From positions 1 through 64,000 of the forward strand of contig JACIWK010000005.1 in assembly GCA_014360985.1 (NCBI GenBank): a DNA stretch of 64,000 nt, written 5' to 3'. A model generated the notes under the pieces. That model did no database searches. It was given only the letters and a program-made list of their open reading frames with translations, and had not been told where the DNA came from. The stretch comes from Candidatus Bipolaricaulota bacterium. GTDB taxonomy: Bacteria; Bipolaricaulota; Bipolaricaulia; Bipolaricaulales; Bipolaricaulaceae. This document shows, piece by piece, positions 8,399 through 17,151 of the stretch. Position 1 is the first letter of the stretch. Every line of letters begins with the position of its first letter. The translations under genes and the position numbers were made by a program.

Positions 8399-8410
8399 GC
8401 TCACCGCCCA

Positions 8411-8433
8411 GGCGGGCCCCTCCGGGGCCCGCC
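8411..8433. terminator. bidirectional hairpin between convergent genes
   Basis: A perfect 10-bp GC stem (8411-8420 with 8424-8433) and three-base loop lies between two converging genes. It lacks a clear T-run on either strand, so termination activity is inferred from position and symmetry. Confidence 0.6.
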
Positions 8434-8444
8434 GCTTCACCTAG

Positions 8445-9110
8445 TTAGTGGGCGGTGAACGCCTCCGTGCGCAGCTCGACCCAGTCGAACTCCCACGGCC
8501 AGAGGTACGTCGCGATCATGAACAACCGCTCCTCCCCCGGCCGGATGTCCCACAGCTCCCGTTGCGCTTGCCCCACCAGCACGTGACCCGGCTCGCGGTA
8601 GAACCGGGCCACCACCTGCCCGTGAGTCAGGCGTAGGTCCGCGCTCTCGTTGCGGACGAGCCCCTCGATCAACGATCCATGGTAGGTAGGCTTGACCTCC
8701 CACCGCACCACGTTCAGGGGACGGCTGATCCCGTAGCGGAGGATGCGCACCGCCTGGCCGGTGAGGCGGCAGGGGCCCTGATCGGTGATCAGCTCCTGGA
8801 TCACGGTGAGGACGACGCGGAACTCCTGCTCCTCCGGTCCTTCCGGATCCCGGTCGAACTTGTGGTGCACCACCGCCCCGCTCCCGAGCGTCCCATCTCC
8901 GAACTCCCATAGGTACTCGACGATGCACCCCGCGCCCGGGACCGAGTCCGTGGCATCCAGGGTGACCAGAAGGGGAAGCTCCCCGCCCTCGGCCGAGACG
9001 CGGAACGTGGCCAGGGGCGGAGCCGCCCCGCGGCACGGATCGGGGGCTACGCGCACGCAACCTGAGAGGAGGAGCATCCCTCCCACCAATGCCCAGCACC
9101 ACTTCCTCAT
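8445..9110 (-). CDS. PKD-domain lipoprotein
   Basis: Predicted lipoprotein of 221 residues: signal peptide with lipobox LLSGC (Cys18), then one PKD-like domain (about residues 30-115) with the characteristic YLWEFGDG, and a C-terminal beta-rich region of unknown fold. PKD domains are extracellular Ig-like folds for protein or carbohydrate contact. Start ATG at 9110 follows AAGGAGGA. Single gene, convergent with the parvulin lipoprotein. No enzymatic motif is visible. Confidence 0.8.
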   Translation of the reverse strand: MRKWCWALVGGMLLLSGCVRVAPDPCRGAAPPLATFRVSAEGGELPLLVTLDATDSVPGAGCIVEYLWEFGDGTLGSGAVVHHKFDRDPEGPEEQEFRVVLTVIQELITDQGPCRLTGQAVRILRYGISRPLNVVRWEVKPTYHGSLIEGLVRNESADLRLTHGQVVARFYREPGHVLVGQAQRELWDIRPGEERLFMIATYLWPWEFDWVELRTEAFTAH

Positions 9111-9349
9111 CTCGTCCTCCTTCGCCGGGCGGGACAGATGGCCTTGTCCCCTCTGGCCGTCGGTGTTAGAGTCCATTCGCCTAGGCACCCATCCTCCCGG
9201 CCCCGTGCTGGGATCGTACAAGGAGGTGGGAGTTTGGCCATAGCGAGGTGTACGACGTAGTTTCCCGACGGGGCGGCCCGTGCCCGACGCGGGCCGCTCC
9301 CTTCGTCCGGCCTCCCGCCGCGGCGGGCCCAGTGTGCTTGCTTGTCCCG

Positions 9350-9454
9350 TACCGGCCGTGCTCCCCCGCGCACCGCGAACCCGGCGTGGTAGGCCTCGTA
9401 CCCATCGGCGAACTCGCCCCAGATCCGGAACATCCCCCACGCGTTCTCCGCCAC
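9350..9454 (-). pseudogene. possible remnant of a LOG-family (lysine decarboxylase-like) gene
   Basis: On the minus strand a frame starting at GTG 9454 reads NAWGMFRIWGEFADGYEA and then AVRGGAR. This resembles the N-terminus of LOG-family nucleoside-monophosphate phosphoribohydrolases (WRIFRI..EFV.GFE, then AV..FG.AR). The similarity stops after about 35 residues and no catalytic PGGxGT motif follows, so only a decayed fragment would remain. The match is from memory of the family and is weak. Confidence 0.3.
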
Positions 9455-9499
9455 GGCCCACCATCCTACCCGCGGGGTAGCACGGGGCCCGGGCCGTCC

Positions 9500-9527
9500 T
9501 TGACCAGCCACCAAGCCCGGTTATACT
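9500..9527 (+). promoter_or_regulatory. sigma-70-type promoter upstream of a structured leader
   Basis: TTGACC (9500-9505) and TATACT (9522-9527) are separated by 16 bases. Predicted transcription start is about 9534, some 275 bases before the next coding region. Confidence 0.65.
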
Positions 9528-9533
9528 CCGGCC

Positions 9534-9690
9534 TTCATCGTCTGACGGTCCGCCGCCCCGCGGGGGAAGGCGGGTGGAACCATGGACCGCCGGTCATCCG
9601 GCATGCCAAAGGGAGGCCTACAGTGGACAAGGCCAACGTGAGCGCGCGCGGTGAGGCCGCGCCAGGCATGCCGGACCGGAGTGCCTAACC
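9534..9690 (+). ncRNA. structured RNA or long structured 5' leader, class not recognised
   Basis: The stretch after the promoter can fold extensively. A long arm pairs 9590-9607 with 9665-9679 (15 bp with a small bulge). Inside it are two hairpins, GGCCT/AGGCC (9615-9634) and GCGCGG/CCGCGC (about 9646-9662), giving a three-way junction. A separate 5' hairpin is closed by GGTCC/GGACC (9547-9587). The rest of the gap to 9808 shows no gene. It could be a riboswitch for the acetyltransferase at 9809 or an independent small RNA; no known class was matched. Confidence 0.4.
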
Positions 9691-9808
9691 CCGTCTAGCT
9701 TCTCTCGCACCTCCGTTCCCCGAGCGAGCGTCCCTTGCTGGCCGATCCGCCCCAGGGCTGGGGGCTTGAGCTCCAGCTGGGCACGGCCTGTCCCGCAAGG
9801 AGGAGATC

Positions 9809-10813
9809 ATGCAGCCTGTGAAGAAGCTTGGGTACACGTCACGTCCCGCCCGGTGGGATGATGTGGAGGCCGCCGTCGAGCTGTTCAACGCCTGCTCGCA
9901 GCACATGTTTAGACGGAACCAGTCCACCGTGAACGAAGTCCGCACCGAGTGGGGCACGCCCGGGTTCGACCTGGAGGCCGACACTCAGCTTGTGTTCCAC
10001 GGAGATCGTCTCGTCGGATACGTTGAGTGTTGGAACCCGACCGCGCCCTACGTGCGCCCGATGTTCTGGGGGCGGGTCCATCCCACCCACAGGGGCCGCG
10101 GGGTCGGGAGCGCGCTCGTGAACTGGGCAGAGGAGCGAGCCCAGCGATCGCTGGCCCTTGCCCCCCCGGAAGCCCAGGTCACGCTCGGGCAAGGGGTATG
10201 GGAGCAGGACCAAGCGGCTCACGCCCTCCTCCTCGCCCACGGGTACACGGTGGCGCGGCGCTTCTTCCGGATGAAGACCGCCTTCAACGGGGCGATCCCC
10301 GAGCCGGCGTGGCCGGAGGGGATCACCGTGCGCACGTTCGATCCCGAGCGGGATCTGGAAGCTGTGGTGCGGGCCGTGGACGACGCGTTCCAGGACCACT
10401 GGGGCCATGTGCCGGGCCCGGTCGAGCAGCGCCTGCCCCTGTGGCGCCAGTGGATCAGCGACGATGCGGAGTTCGACCCCACACTGTGGTTTCTCGCCGT
10501 GGACAGAGACGAGATCGTCGGGGTCTCCCTCTGCCGGCGGACCGATGCCGAGGACCCCGACCAGGGTTGGGTGAACACCCTCGGGGTGCGGAGACCGTGG
10601 CGGCGGAGAGGGATCGCATTGGCCCTCCTCTATCACTCGTTCCGCGAGCTCCGCGCGCGGGGCCGCACCGGGGTGGGTTTGGGCGTGGATGCCACCAGCC
10701 TCACCGGCGCCGATCGCGTCTATGCTCGGGCTGGGATGTGGCCCGAGCGGGTGAGCATGACGATGGAGAAGGTCCTCCGCCCCGGCGTGGATCTGCGGCG
10801 GACGGCGCTGTAG
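9809..10813 (+). CDS. double GNAT-family acetyltransferase, mycothiol-synthase-like layout
   Basis: Two GNAT domains in 334 residues. The first carries VHPTHRGRGVGSAL and the second LGVRRPWRRRGIALALL, both acetyl-CoA-binding turns. The second also has the VDATSLTGADRVYARAGM pattern typical of mycothiol synthase-like tandem GNATs. Cytoplasmic. Start ATG 9809 follows AAGGAGGAG. A 275-base leader with strong folding potential separates it from the nearest promoter. Distant paralogue of the gene at 5140. Mycothiol synthesis itself is not implied; no other genes of that pathway are in the window. Confidence 0.87.
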   Translation: MQPVKKLGYTSRPARWDDVEAAVELFNACSQHMFRRNQSTVNEVRTEWGTPGFDLEADTQLVFHGDRLVGYVECWNPTAPYVRPMFWGRVHPTHRGRGVGSALVNWAEERAQRSLALAPPEAQVTLGQGVWEQDQAAHALLLAHGYTVARRFFRMKTAFNGAIPEPAWPEGITVRTFDPERDLEAVVRAVDDAFQDHWGHVPGPVEQRLPLWRQWISDDAEFDPTLWFLAVDRDEIVGVSLCRRTDAEDPDQGWVNTLGVRRPWRRRGIALALLYHSFRELRARGRTGVGLGVDATSLTGADRVYARAGMWPERVSMTMEKVLRPGVDLRRTAL

Positions 10814-10822
10814 CGAGCCAAC

Positions 10823-10854
10823 GGGCCGTGTCGGGGGGAGACCCGGCACGGCCC
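10823..10854. terminator. hairpin between convergent genes
   Basis: A 13-bp stem (10823-10835 with 10842-10854, one G-U pair) around a six-base loop lies between the acetyltransferase and the converging dcd gene. No T-run follows, so it is a probable bidirectional terminator by position. Confidence 0.6.
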
Positions 10855-10870
10855 CCTCGAGGCCCCCAGG

Positions 10871-11431
10871 CTACCGGGGGAGAGCGAGGCCGGTCTGGTC
10901 CTGGTAGGCCCCGCCGGCCTCCTTGTCGCCGTACGTCCGGCTGGGACGCTCCCCGCGGAAGAACACGACCTGGGCGATCCCCTGCCCGGTGTGGAGCCGG
11001 ATCGGGAGCGGGGAGGTGTTGATGAGGGCCATGGTGAGCACTCCGCGCCACCCCGGCTCGAGCGGGGTCACGTTCACGACGAGCCCGCACCGGGCGTAGC
11101 TCGACTTCCCGAAGCACAGGCCCAGGACGTCGGACGGAAGGGCGAACCGCTCCACGCTCTCCCCGAGGGCGAACGTCCCGGGGGCGAGCTTGAACACCCC
11201 CGCGCAGGCGACCTCGCGGAACGCCCCGGCCGGGGTTCCCTGCGGGTCGAGGGTGACCCCCGACCCCCGATCGGGGACGAGGAACCGCGCTCCGAGCCGG
11301 ATGTCGTACCCGAACGACCCCAGGCCGTAGGACGGCTTCCCCTCCTGCCGGGGGACGAACGGGGAGATGAGCGGGTGGGGCCCGGCACACAGATCGGCGA
11401 TCTCACGGTCCGAGAGAGGGGCGGTCGTCAT
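10871..11431 (-). CDS. dcd: dCTP deaminase
   Basis: Deaminates dCTP to dUTP on the route to thymidylate. 186 residues, normal length. Family signatures include FGKSSYARCGLVVNV followed by TPLEPGWRG, which forms the nucleotide and magnesium site, and a C-terminal YGDKEAGGAYQDQTG that closes over the active site. Start is an ATG at 11431; the upstream secreted-protein gene ends 26 bases before it on the same strand, so the two may share a transcript. Could in principle be a bifunctional deaminase/dUTPase, which sequence alone does not separate. Confidence 0.93.
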   Translation of the reverse strand: MTTAPLSDREIADLCAGPHPLISPFVPRQEGKPSYGLGSFGYDIRLGARFLVPDRGSGVTLDPQGTPAGAFREVACAGVFKLAPGTFALGESVERFALPSDVLGLCFGKSSYARCGLVVNVTPLEPGWRGVLTMALINTSPLPIRLHTGQGIAQVVFFRGERPSRTYGDKEAGGAYQDQTGLALPR

Positions 11432-11456
11432 GGGTCCTCGGCCACGGTCCGCACGC

Positions 11457-12557
11457 CTACGGGCAGAGGGCGAACACGAGGTCGTGCGCGTAGACCATGT
11501 GGAGAATGCGCGACGGCGGGCCGTTCGTCGGATCCACGCACAGGACGACGCTCGTCCCCTCCACGCTCGCCTCGCGCACGGTGAACGCGCTCTCCCGGTA
11601 CGGGGTGCGCGTGACCAGGGACACGCCCTCTTCCGCCAGTGCCCCCCGCGCGGGGAGGTCGGCGCGGGCCGTCCCCTCCGTGAGGTAGTGGAGGATGAAC
11701 AACCCCACGGGCGCTCCGTCCTCGACCTCGTACCCGGCAGCGAGCCCGACGTAGGGCTGAAGCGGAGGGCCTTCCTCCAAAAGCGCCTTCAGGCGGCGGG
11801 CCGCCGTGCTCGACGGGGATGAGAGAAGGGTGCTCCAAGCGGCGCTCCCCGAGAAGCCCAGGCAGGTGCTCGGGCCGGGGAGGACCACCACGCCCGACGC
11901 GCGCTCGAGGAGCTGGGCCAGCGAGACGGCCCACGGGACGTCGGCCCACGTGCTCACCATGCCTGCCCGGGCGGCGAGGACCGCCTCGACTCCGCCTAGG
12001 GCCGAACACATCACGAGAAGGCGCTCCTCGAACGGGAGCGCCGTGTTGAGGATCGCAAGCTCGGGCGCCCGGAGCCAGCCGGCGGTGAGGTCGAGGGGGT
12101 GGCGGAACACGGCCGCTCCGAACAGAACTTCCTCGCTGAACCCCCGGTCGCGGAACCGCGCCGCCAGGGCATCGAGGTCGACCCACTCCGCGAGGTGGAC
12201 CACCCACAGCGGGGGAAGGCCATCGAGGACCAGGTTGGCCTCCCACACGTGATCCGCGGTGTCCCATCCCCAGACTTCGCCGTGCAGTTCGAGATGCCTC
12301 GAACAGAACGCCGACGGAGCCGCCTGGCGGGAGGCGGTAGACAGAAGGAGCGCCCGCCGTTCCTCGATCGGGCTCTGGCTCATGAGGTCCTCCAGCCCCT
12401 CGTCGGCGCGGATCCGGGCCCAGTTCGTGAAGCTGATGACCGGTGCTCCAAACTGAGCGGGGACTAACCTCAAGACATCTTCCAGCGCCCCGGCCCAAGC
12501 AGAAGGAGGAGCGAGGACGATGAGCCCGAGAACCGCCAACCGAACGATGTTCGCCAT
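11457..12557 (-). CDS. secreted hypothetical protein
   Basis: Not recognised. 366 residues with an N-terminal signal peptide (hydrophobic LAVLGLIVLAPP, cleavage probably after SAWA). The mature part mixes helices and strands, with two alternating hydrophobic stretches but no clear membrane helix. Four cysteines are scattered. A promoter of good quality lies immediately upstream with its -10 only six bases from the ATG, so the mRNA is probably leaderless. It is followed by dcd 26 bases downstream. Function unknown. Confidence 0.75.
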   Translation of the reverse strand: MANIVRLAVLGLIVLAPPSAWAGALEDVLRLVPAQFGAPVISFTNWARIRADEGLEDLMSQSPIEERRALLLSTASRQAAPSAFCSRHLELHGEVWGWDTADHVWEANLVLDGLPPLWVVHLAEWVDLDALAARFRDRGFSEEVLFGAAVFRHPLDLTAGWLRAPELAILNTALPFEERLLVMCSALGGVEAVLAARAGMVSTWADVPWAVSLAQLLERASGVVVLPGPSTCLGFSGSAAWSTLLSSPSSTAARRLKALLEEGPPLQPYVGLAAGYEVEDGAPVGLFILHYLTEGTARADLPARGALAEEGVSLVTRTPYRESAFTVREASVEGTSVVLCVDPTNGPPSRILHMVYAHDLVFALCP

Positions 12558-12562
12558 GACCC

Positions 12563-12591
12563 AGTATCACGCACAGCCCGCCCCTCGGCAA
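12563..12591 (-). promoter_or_regulatory. promoter giving a leaderless transcript
   Basis: On the minus strand TTGCCG (12591-12586) and GATACT (12568-12563) are 17 bases apart. The -10 ends five bases before the ATG at 12557 and no Shine-Dalgarno is present, so transcription should start at or very near the start codon. Confidence 0.55.
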
Positions 12592-12617
12592 CCGCGCGAG
12601 CGGGCGACGGTTGTGCG

Positions 12618-13403
12618 CTACCGGACGATCACGGTGAGGGAAAACGTCTGCTCGGGGGGCAGGACCTCCCACGGGCGGCGGTAGGCGAAGGAAAGCTCCC
12701 CCTCCCCGGTCGCGGTCGCCTCGTAGCGGAAGTAGAACGTCCCGCCGGCCCCGATGAGGTCCGACTCCGAGCGGTAGGCCACGCCCTCGATGCACGTCAG
12801 GAACGCTGGCTCACCCTCGACCTCCCACCCGTAGCCGGTGGTGGGGTTCCCGGGAAGGGCGATCATCAGGTGCTCCCCCACGCGCAGGGTGACCGTCGCC
12901 GCCTCGTCCGTCTCATCCACCAGCCGATAGACCCCAAGGCCGATCCCGCACACGGTCGCTTGGGCCGAGGCGTGAAGCCCCCCGGCCGCCCCTGCCGCCA
13001 CTACCTGAAGCTCGGCCCGGAACTCACCGACGGAGGTCACAACGAGGGCGGTGTACTTCCCCGCGGGGACATCCTCCCCATCGCCGCTCACGAGGTCCCA
13101 ACGGCCGATCCACTCCTCGACCGAGGCTGGATACGACACCGTTTCATCGACGTAAACGACGGTCCCTTCAGCATCGAGGACCTGGAACCCCGTCACGAGA
13201 AGCGCGTCGCACAAGCACGGGCACGGACCCCCGCGCGCGATCTCCAGCGCGAGCACCTGCCCTTGAGCGAAGAAGAACGTCCCGATCGTCACCTTGACCT
13301 GCCCGTCCATGGACATCGAGATCGCGACCGCGCTCGACGCCTGAGGCGAAGCCCCGACCGCCATCCCTACGATAAGCAACACAGCCAACCCGATCCTGTG
13401 CAT
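12618..13403 (-). CDS. secreted protein with C-terminal chagasin-type protease inhibitor domain
   Basis: 261-residue exported protein. A signal peptide is followed by a beta-rich N-terminal half with a CPCLC cluster near residue 60, and a C-terminal domain matching the chagasin/I42 family (PF09394): GNPTTGYGWEV, a central RYEA region and AYRRPWE, the three loops that enter papain-like cysteine proteases. Bacterial chagasins are thought to guard the cell against its own or foreign cysteine proteases. Ribosome site GGGAGG precedes ATG 13403. The N-terminal half, resembling an intracellular proteinase-inhibitor or BsuPI-like beta fold, is unassigned. Confidence 0.85.
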   Translation of the reverse strand: MHRIGLAVLLIVGMAVGASPQASSAVAISMSMDGQVKVTIGTFFFAQGQVLALEIARGGPCPCLCDALLVTGFQVLDAEGTVVYVDETVSYPASVEEWIGRWDLVSGDGEDVPAGKYTALVVTSVGEFRAELQVVAAGAAGGLHASAQATVCGIGLGVYRLVDETDEAATVTLRVGEHLMIALPGNPTTGYGWEVEGEPAFLTCIEGVAYRSESDLIGAGGTFYFRYEATATGEGELSFAYRRPWEVLPPEQTFSLTVIVR

Positions 13404-13568
13404 CACGGACACCTCCCGGAGAACTATACACCTCTGCGGCGGTTTGGGTTTCGAACGCCCTCCCTCCTGTGCGCCTGACCGACTCTCGGGCGTCAGGAAC
13501 CGAATGCGCGAAGCGCGGTGCGGGAGTATCATCCTCCCAAGCGACGTGGTCAGGGAAGGGCAAGCAAG

Positions 13569-14858
13569 ATGAGAATCGCGTTTGTCACGACCTTCCCCAG
13601 CCCCGACACGGGCGGGGGGATGGGACGGGTGGCGCACGAGTTGGCCGCGGCGAGCGCCCGTGTGCATGAGGTGCTCCTTCTCTGCCCAGGAGAGGACACG
13701 TCCGTGGGCCCTTCCACGCCCGGCCAGCCCACGTTGGTGCGGGTCGCAGCGCGCGGCGAGGGGGATGTGCTTCTTCCCGACCTCCGCGAGCGGCGCAAGC
13801 TCCAGTCGCTCCTGGCGAGCTTCCGCCCCCAAATCGTGCATGCGCACGACTTCGGGCCGCTTGCGCTGTGGCTCCAGGACTGGGCCCGCAGCACTGGGTG
13901 CCCGTTCGTGATGACCCTCCATTGCCTGCCTTCCCAGGCGCAGGCGTTCAGCTCCCTCGAGAAGCCCCCCTTCACGAAGCGGATCGCCAACAGCTGGCTG
14001 TTCAACGCGTTCGTTGCCCTGTTCTTGCAACGGTGCGACGGGGTGATCGCCCTCAACCAAGCGATGGCCGACGACCTGCGGCGCACGGGGTACAGCGGGC
14101 CCGTGTACCAGGTGCCGAACGGCCGCGACCTGGCCGCTTATCATGCCCTCCCCCCCGTGGACGTCGCTCAGCCCGAGAAGCACCTTCTGTTCGTGGGTTC
14201 ATTCGCGCGGCGCAAGAACCAGCGCTACCTCCTGGAGATGATGGAGCACCTCGCGGTGCCGGCCCGGCTGACCCTCGTCGGCGAGGCCCTCGAACCGGGG
14301 TACCTCGCCGAGCTGCGCGACTATCAGCGCCAGCAGGGCCTGGATCGTGTGGACCTGGTGGGGCCGGTCCCCTACGAGAAGATTCCCTCCCTCCTCGCCC
14401 GGGCCCACGTCTTCGTGTCGGCATCGCGGCTCGAGGTCCAGAGCCTGGCTGTGATCGAAGCCCTCGCCTCCGCGACGCCGGTGGTCGGCCTCGCCAACGC
14501 GACGATCGATGAATTCGTGGACGATGCGGTGGGAGCGAGGCTCCCGCCAGGGACCAGCCCCGGCGAGTTCGCCCAACAGGTGCAGAGGATCTGCACCTTG
14601 CCCCCCACCCAGTACGAAGCCCTGTGCCGTGCCGCCCGCGAGCGGGTCCGTGCGCTCGACTGGCAGGCCGTGGTGGAGGAGAACCGGCGCGTGTACGAGG
14701 AGCTGGCGACGGCCCGCGCCATGGGGGGCCGCACACGGGCCCGGATGTGGACCCCGTGGTTGGTGGCCGCAAGCGCCGTGCGTTACGGATTCAGCGATCT
14801 GGTCCACCCCGTGGCGGCCCGCCGCCGGAGGACGCGGACCTTGGCCCGGCAGGCCTGA
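13569..14858 (+). CDS. glycosyltransferase family 4
   Basis: GT-B fold glycosyltransferase of 429 residues. The N-terminal acceptor half has the glycine-rich PDTGGGMGRVAHEL loop. The C-terminal donor half has LLFVGSFARRKN and the retaining E-x7-E motif in EVQSLAVIEALAS. Such enzymes transfer a sugar from a nucleotide donor to cell-surface glycans or lipids. Start ATG 13569 was preferred over an upstream in-frame start because the MRIAFVTTF beginning is typical and a GGGAAGGG ribosome site precedes it. A TATCAT -10-like box lies at 13527-13532. No other polysaccharide genes are adjacent, so the product is unknown. Confidence 0.88.
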   Translation: MRIAFVTTFPSPDTGGGMGRVAHELAAASARVHEVLLLCPGEDTSVGPSTPGQPTLVRVAARGEGDVLLPDLRERRKLQSLLASFRPQIVHAHDFGPLALWLQDWARSTGCPFVMTLHCLPSQAQAFSSLEKPPFTKRIANSWLFNAFVALFLQRCDGVIALNQAMADDLRRTGYSGPVYQVPNGRDLAAYHALPPVDVAQPEKHLLFVGSFARRKNQRYLLEMMEHLAVPARLTLVGEALEPGYLAELRDYQRQQGLDRVDLVGPVPYEKIPSLLARAHVFVSASRLEVQSLAVIEALASATPVVGLANATIDEFVDDAVGARLPPGTSPGEFAQQVQRICTLPPTQYEALCRAARERVRALDWQAVVEENRRVYEELATARAMGGRTRARMWTPWLVAASAVRYGFSDLVHPVAARRRRTRTLARQA

Positions 14859-14942
14859 TCCCCGCGGCCGTGGTGGACCCCTGCGTCCCACCCGGGTAGC
14901 CTCCCTCCATGATCCACCACGCAGCGAGACCGAGGAGGGGGG

Positions 14943-15776
14943 ATGGCGCGGCCGCTTGAGTACGGGGAGGATGTCCTCCTCGTGGAGGCGGGCAAGGAGC
15001 GGACGTTCCTCGTGCGGCTCGAGCCGGGGAAGGAGTTCCACACCCATCGGGGGACGATCGCTCACGACGAGCTGGTGGGCCTCATCGAGGGTTCCACCGT
15101 CCTCACCCATACCGGCAGGCCGTTCCTCGCTCTCCGGCCCTTGGTCGGGGACCGGATGTTCAAGGTCAAGCGCCGGACCCAGATCGTGTACCCCAAGGAC
15201 GCGGGGTGGATCGCCCTCGCGCTCGACCTCCGGCCGGGGGCGCGCGTACTTGAGATGGGCACCGGATCCGGCGCGTTCACGATCCTGCTCGCGCAGCTCG
15301 TCGGGCCAGGGGGGCTGGTGTACACGTTCGACCGACGGGAGGAGTTCCTGGAGAACGCCCGCGCCAACATCGCCCGGGCCGGGGCCGCCAACCAGGTGGA
15401 GATGGGGGTCCTCACCGCCGGGGAGCCGTTCCCGGTGGAGGACGTGGATGCGGTGTTCCTCGATCTTCCCAGCCCGTGGGAGGCGATCCCCGCAGCGTGG
15501 GCCGCCCTCGCCCCGGGGAGACCGCTTGGGCTCATCGTCCCCACCGCCGAGCAGCTCAAGGAGTCCGTGCGGACGCTCCACGAGACGGGGTTCGTCCTGA
15601 TCGAGGTGGTGGAGCTCATGGAGCGGCCGATCCTCGTCCGGCAGAAGGAAGGGGTCCGCCCGAGCGAGCGGATGACCGCGTTCACCGGGTACCTCGTCTC
15701 CGGCCGGAAGCGCCTCCCCTGGTCATCGCCTGCGGACGTCCCTGAGCCGCTGCCCCCTGCGGGCGTCGAGGAATAA
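14943..15776 (+). CDS. trmI: tRNA (adenine-58-N1)-methyltransferase
   Basis: Methylates A58 in the T-loop of tRNAs, a modification linked to tRNA stability and heat tolerance. 277 residues: a short N-terminal beta domain, then a Rossmann methyltransferase domain with SAM-binding EMGTGSGAFT and the catalytic-pocket motif DLPSPW, which matches the DLPxPW signature of TrmI. The family works as a homotetramer. GAGGAGGGGG precedes ATG 14943. Its stop is four bases before the serine dehydratase start, so the two genes are probably co-transcribed. Confidence 0.92.
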   Translation: MARPLEYGEDVLLVEAGKERTFLVRLEPGKEFHTHRGTIAHDELVGLIEGSTVLTHTGRPFLALRPLVGDRMFKVKRRTQIVYPKDAGWIALALDLRPGARVLEMGTGSGAFTILLAQLVGPGGLVYTFDRREEFLENARANIARAGAANQVEMGVLTAGEPFPVEDVDAVFLDLPSPWEAIPAAWAALAPGRPLGLIVPTAEQLKESVRTLHETGFVLIEVVELMERPILVRQKEGVRPSERMTAFTGYLVSGRKRLPWSSPADVPEPLPPAGVEE

Positions 15777-15780
15777 GACG

Positions 15781-17151
15781 ATGAACGTCCCGAGCGTGTT
15801 CGCGCTCCTCAAGGTGGGGTTTGGTCCCAGCTCTTCCCACACGATGGGCCCATTCTTCGCCGCCCGCGACTTCCGCGATCTCGTCGCGTCCCGTGGGCCA
15901 GCGCGAGGCCGGCTGCGGGTGATCCTGCTCGGAAGCCTCGCCCTCACCGGCCGCGGGCACCTCACCGGCGCCGCGGTAGCCGCCGGGCTCTCCGGTCACG
16001 ATCCCGACCGGGATCGACCGGTGTCGCTCCCCGAGGTGGCGGCAGAGGTCCAGGCGGCGGGCGGCGTTTCTGTTGGCGGACGGTGGTTCGCGTTCTCCCC
16101 CGAGCAGGACATCGCGTTCGACCCCTCGGTGGAAGCCCTCCCGCACCCAAACACCCTCCGGTTCGAACTCCTCGATGACGAGGGGCGGGTCCTGGTCTCG
16201 GAGGAGTACTGCTCCGTGGGCGGAGGGATGGTGGTCGGGGGATCGTTCGGGGCCCACCCGTCCCTCAAGGGCCGGTTCACGATGGCCGAAGTGTTGACCG
16301 ACTGCCAAAAGCGGGGGGCGGACCTTGGGGGCTTCGTGCGGGAGAACGAGCGGCAACGGGGGCTGTCCGCCGGCGAGATTGAGGCGCGGCTGGCGACCCT
16401 GTGGGGGGCGATGCGGGACTCCATCTCCCGCGGGCTTTCCACCCGCGGCGTCCTCCCCGGCCCGCTTCGGCTCGCCCGCCGCGCCCCCGGGCTGTACGAG
16501 GCGCTTCAGGAGCGAGAAGGGATACCGCTTGCGCGGGAGATGGACCTCGTCTCCGCGTACGCGATCGCCGTCGCAGAGGAGAACGCGGCCGGCGGGCGGG
16601 TCGTCACCGCCCCCACCACCGGCGCGGCCGGCGTGGTCCCCGCCGTCCTGCGCGTCCTCCAGGAAGCGCTTGCCCTCCCCGACGAACGGATCCACAATGC
16701 GCTTCTCGTGGCCGGTCTGATCGGCCTCGCCGTGGCGACGAACGCCTCGATCGCCGGGGCGGAGGTGGGCTGCCAGGGCGAGGTGGGGACGGCGAGCGCG
16801 ATGGCCGCTGCGGCGGCGTGCTACCTCCTGGGCGGGGACGTCGAAGCGCAGGTGGACCGCGCGGCGGAGACGGCGCTCGAGCACTACCTCGGCCTGACCT
16901 GCGACCCCGTGTACGGGCTGGTGCAGATCCCATGCATCGAGCGCAACGCTGCGGCCGCGGTGGCGGCGCTCCACGCGGCGAGCCTGGCCGTCCTGTGCCG
17001 AGGCGAGGACCGGATCTCGTTCGACACCGCGGTCGCCGCCCTGGCCGAGATCGGGCGCGACATGAGCCCGAAGTACAAGGAGACCGCCCTGGGCGGTCTC
17101 GCCCGGTTGCTGCAGCATCGGGGGCATCGGGGGTCAAGTCTTTATTCTTAG
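15781..17151 (+). CDS. sdaA: L-serine dehydratase, iron-sulfur dependent, single-chain
   Basis: Converts L-serine to pyruvate and ammonia with an oxygen-sensitive [4Fe-4S] cluster. 456 residues with fused beta and alpha parts. The N-terminus has the typical GPSSSHTMGP. Three cluster cysteines are visible in GCQGEVGTAS, LTCDPV and PCIERN. The usual family length supports a full enzyme. The last few codons and the stop come from an inserted palindromic element (17130-17195), which replaces the native C-terminal tail. The enzyme fits an anaerobic lifestyle. Close spacing to trmI suggests an operon. Confidence 0.93.
   Translation: MNVPSVFALLKVGFGPSSSHTMGPFFAARDFRDLVASRGPARGRLRVILLGSLALTGRGHLTGAAVAAGLSGHDPDRDRPVSLPEVAAEVQAAGGVSVGGRWFAFSPEQDIAFDPSVEALPHPNTLRFELLDDEGRVLVSEEYCSVGGGMVVGGSFGAHPSLKGRFTMAEVLTDCQKRGADLGGFVRENERQRGLSAGEIEARLATLWGAMRDSISRGLSTRGVLPGPLRLARRAPGLYEALQEREGIPLAREMDLVSAYAIAVAEENAAGGRVVTAPTTGAAGVVPAVLRVLQEALALPDERIHNALLVAGLIGLAVATNASIAGAEVGCQGEVGTASAMAAAAACYLLGGDVEAQVDRAAETALEHYLGLTCDPVYGLVQIPCIERNAAAAVAALHAASLAVLCRGEDRISFDTAVAALAEIGRDMSPKYKETALGGLARLLQHRGHRGSSLYS

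Noticed and set aside
9248-9688. Plus-strand open frame of about 146 codons across the 9.1-9.8 kb gap.
   Set aside because: No ribosome site or family match; it crosses a strong promoter and the folded leader, and its codon pattern is not gene-like.
9534-9690. Considered as a third GEMM riboswitch because of its promoter and folded leader.
   Set aside because: It lacks the GCAAAGCC core and the GGCAAACC/GGxTGCC pair, so it is kept only as an unclassified structured RNA.
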